A stretch of 6,776 nt of DNA from Sphingomonas paucimobilis (GTDB lineage: Bacteria; Pseudomonadota; Alphaproteobacteria; Sphingomonadales; Sphingomonadaceae): positions 1 to 6,776 of the forward strand of contig CAMAQU010000095.1 in assembly GCA_945860425.1 (NCBI GenBank), read 5' to 3'. Each line of letters opens with the position of its first letter. Positions within the stretch are counted from its first letter, which is position 1. A model generated the notes under the pieces. That model did no database searches. It was not told the origin of the DNA and saw only the letters and a program-made list of their open reading frames with translations. The position numbers were made by a program, and so were the translations under genes. Of this stretch, positions 6,063 through 6,776 are shown piece by piece.

Positions 6063-6776
6063 TTGCGGCGCGTGATGCTTTCCTCAATTCATGACGTTGG
6101 CCCCCTGTTCTGTCGGGAGGCAGCGCTCATCGCTGACTTTTTGCGCCGCAGGCTGAACTCGAGTTGCTTGGCAATGCTGGTGGTTCCTAATCATGGGGGG
6201 CGCGCGCCAATTTCTGAGGACAAACAGTTTCAAGTTCAGCTGCGCCATTGGGCGAATGAGGGTGTGGAGCTGTTTGTGCACGGCTGGTTCCACAAAGATA
6301 GTCATCAACACGGCTGGCTGAATAGCCTGAAGGCCCGGCATTTAACAAATAGAGAAGCCGAATTTCTTGGCTTGGATGAGGAAACTGCCTACCAAAGGAT
6401 CGTGGATGGGCGTTCACTTATCGAAGACATTATTGGGAGACCAATTTCGGGATTTGTGGCCCCCGCGTGGCTATATGGTGCACCAGCAAAAAAGGCGTTG
6501 CAAACCAGCGGCATCCGCATAGCGGAAGACCATTTTCGCATATGGGATCCCTTGACCGGCCAAACTCTCTCATCAAGCCCGGTGATTTCGTGGGCAACGC
6601 GAACCTGTGTTAGAGCACAATTGTCCAAAGCCTTTGCGGCTGTCGCACGCCATACACTGGGACCATTTTCAGCCGTGCGGCTGGCTGTTCACCCCTCCGA
6701 TCTCAAAGAGCCGAGCGTGATGGCAAGCATAACTCAAACAATTGAGACCCTTAAAACGAGCCGCATACCGGGACAT
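6063..6776 (+). CDS. DUF2334-family predicted polysaccharide deacetylase, 3' partial
   Basis: The frame is open to the right edge of the window (238 codons), so the stop lies beyond it. The translation has the hallmarks of the DUF2334/COG3233 group of the NodB-like carbohydrate esterase fold. These are SIHDVGP (His10, Asp11) at the N-terminus, VVPNHGG (about 40-46), ELFVHGWFH (His73 and His77, an H-x3-H metal pair), LTNREAEFLGLDEETAYQRI (about 95-113), GFVAPAWL (130-137) and LAVHPSDL (207-214). Family members are predicted to remove acyl groups from a carbohydrate, but no substrate is established here. The usual length of about 240-260 residues suggests that little is missing. The TTG at 6063 is preferred for its Shine-Dalgarno site and because it gives the usual few residues before SIHD; ATG at 6075 is the alternative. 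It is separated from the desaturase by 185 bases and is probably its own transcription unit. Confidence 0.88.
   Translation, partial: MRRVMLSSIHDVGPLFCREAALIADFLRRRLNSSCLAMLVVPNHGGRAPISEDKQFQVQLRHWANEGVELFVHGWFHKDSHQHGWLNSLKARHLTNREAEFLGLDEETAYQRIVDGRSLIEDIIGRPISGFVAPAWLYGAPAKKALQTSGIRIAEDHFRIWDPLTGQTLSSSPVISWATRTCVRAQLSKAFAAVARHTLGPFSAVRLAVHPSDLKEPSVMASITQTIETLKTSRIPGH

Noticed and set aside
6084..6628. Minus-strand open frames in the last 700 bases
   Set aside because: They lie opposite the DUF2334 deacetylase, whose motifs (SIHDVGP, HGWFH, GFVAPAWL, VHPSDL) clearly assign the coding strand.

Overview
The window looks like chromosomal DNA of an alphaproteobacterium, most likely a sphingomonad. 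This rests on the wording of the MreD, PBP2 and RodA proteins, on the moderately high GC with ordinary alphaproteobacterial codon use, and on the later neighbours (a GGMGREL-class homocysteine methyltransferase relative, a CrtR-like desaturase and a DUF2334 deacetylase). The genus cannot be fixed from the sequence alone. All recognisable genes lie on the + strand.

Region 1 (2-3623) is the distal part of the rod-shape (elongasome) operon: the end of mreD, then mrdA (PBP2), then mrdB/rodA. Both junctions are 4-base ATGA overlaps, so the three proteins are probably co-transcribed and translationally coupled. RodA (SEDS glycosyltransferase) and PBP2 (transpeptidase) form the core synthase of lateral-wall peptidoglycan. 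MreD is a membrane partner of the MreBC scaffold. All the expected active-site motifs are present.

Region 2 (3624-3911) is a junction. Two palindromes lie back to back immediately after the rodA stop. An intact tRNA-Lys(CTT) gene with an encoded CCA follows, then about 110 bases that match no gene I recognise and end in a T7 tract. The reading frame of a homocysteine S-methyltransferase family protein begins abruptly within this stretch.

Region 3 (3912-5877) holds that methyltransferase frame, which lacks the family's N-terminal glycine-rich motif and any good start codon. It is followed by a small membrane protein of 64 residues and a three-histidine-box fatty acid desaturase/carotenoid hydroxylase-type membrane oxygenase. 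The last two overlap by a few bases and are probably coupled.

Region 4 (5878-6776) has a 185-base intergenic stretch unusually rich in short palindromes, including a cluster of TGACG half-sites. It leads into a DUF2334-family predicted polysaccharide deacetylase that is cut by the right edge of the window.

I see no convincing evidence of a new defence system, CRISPR array, transposon or phage. The points most worth checking are the 5'-truncated methyltransferase beside the tRNA and the palindrome-rich region before the deacetylase.
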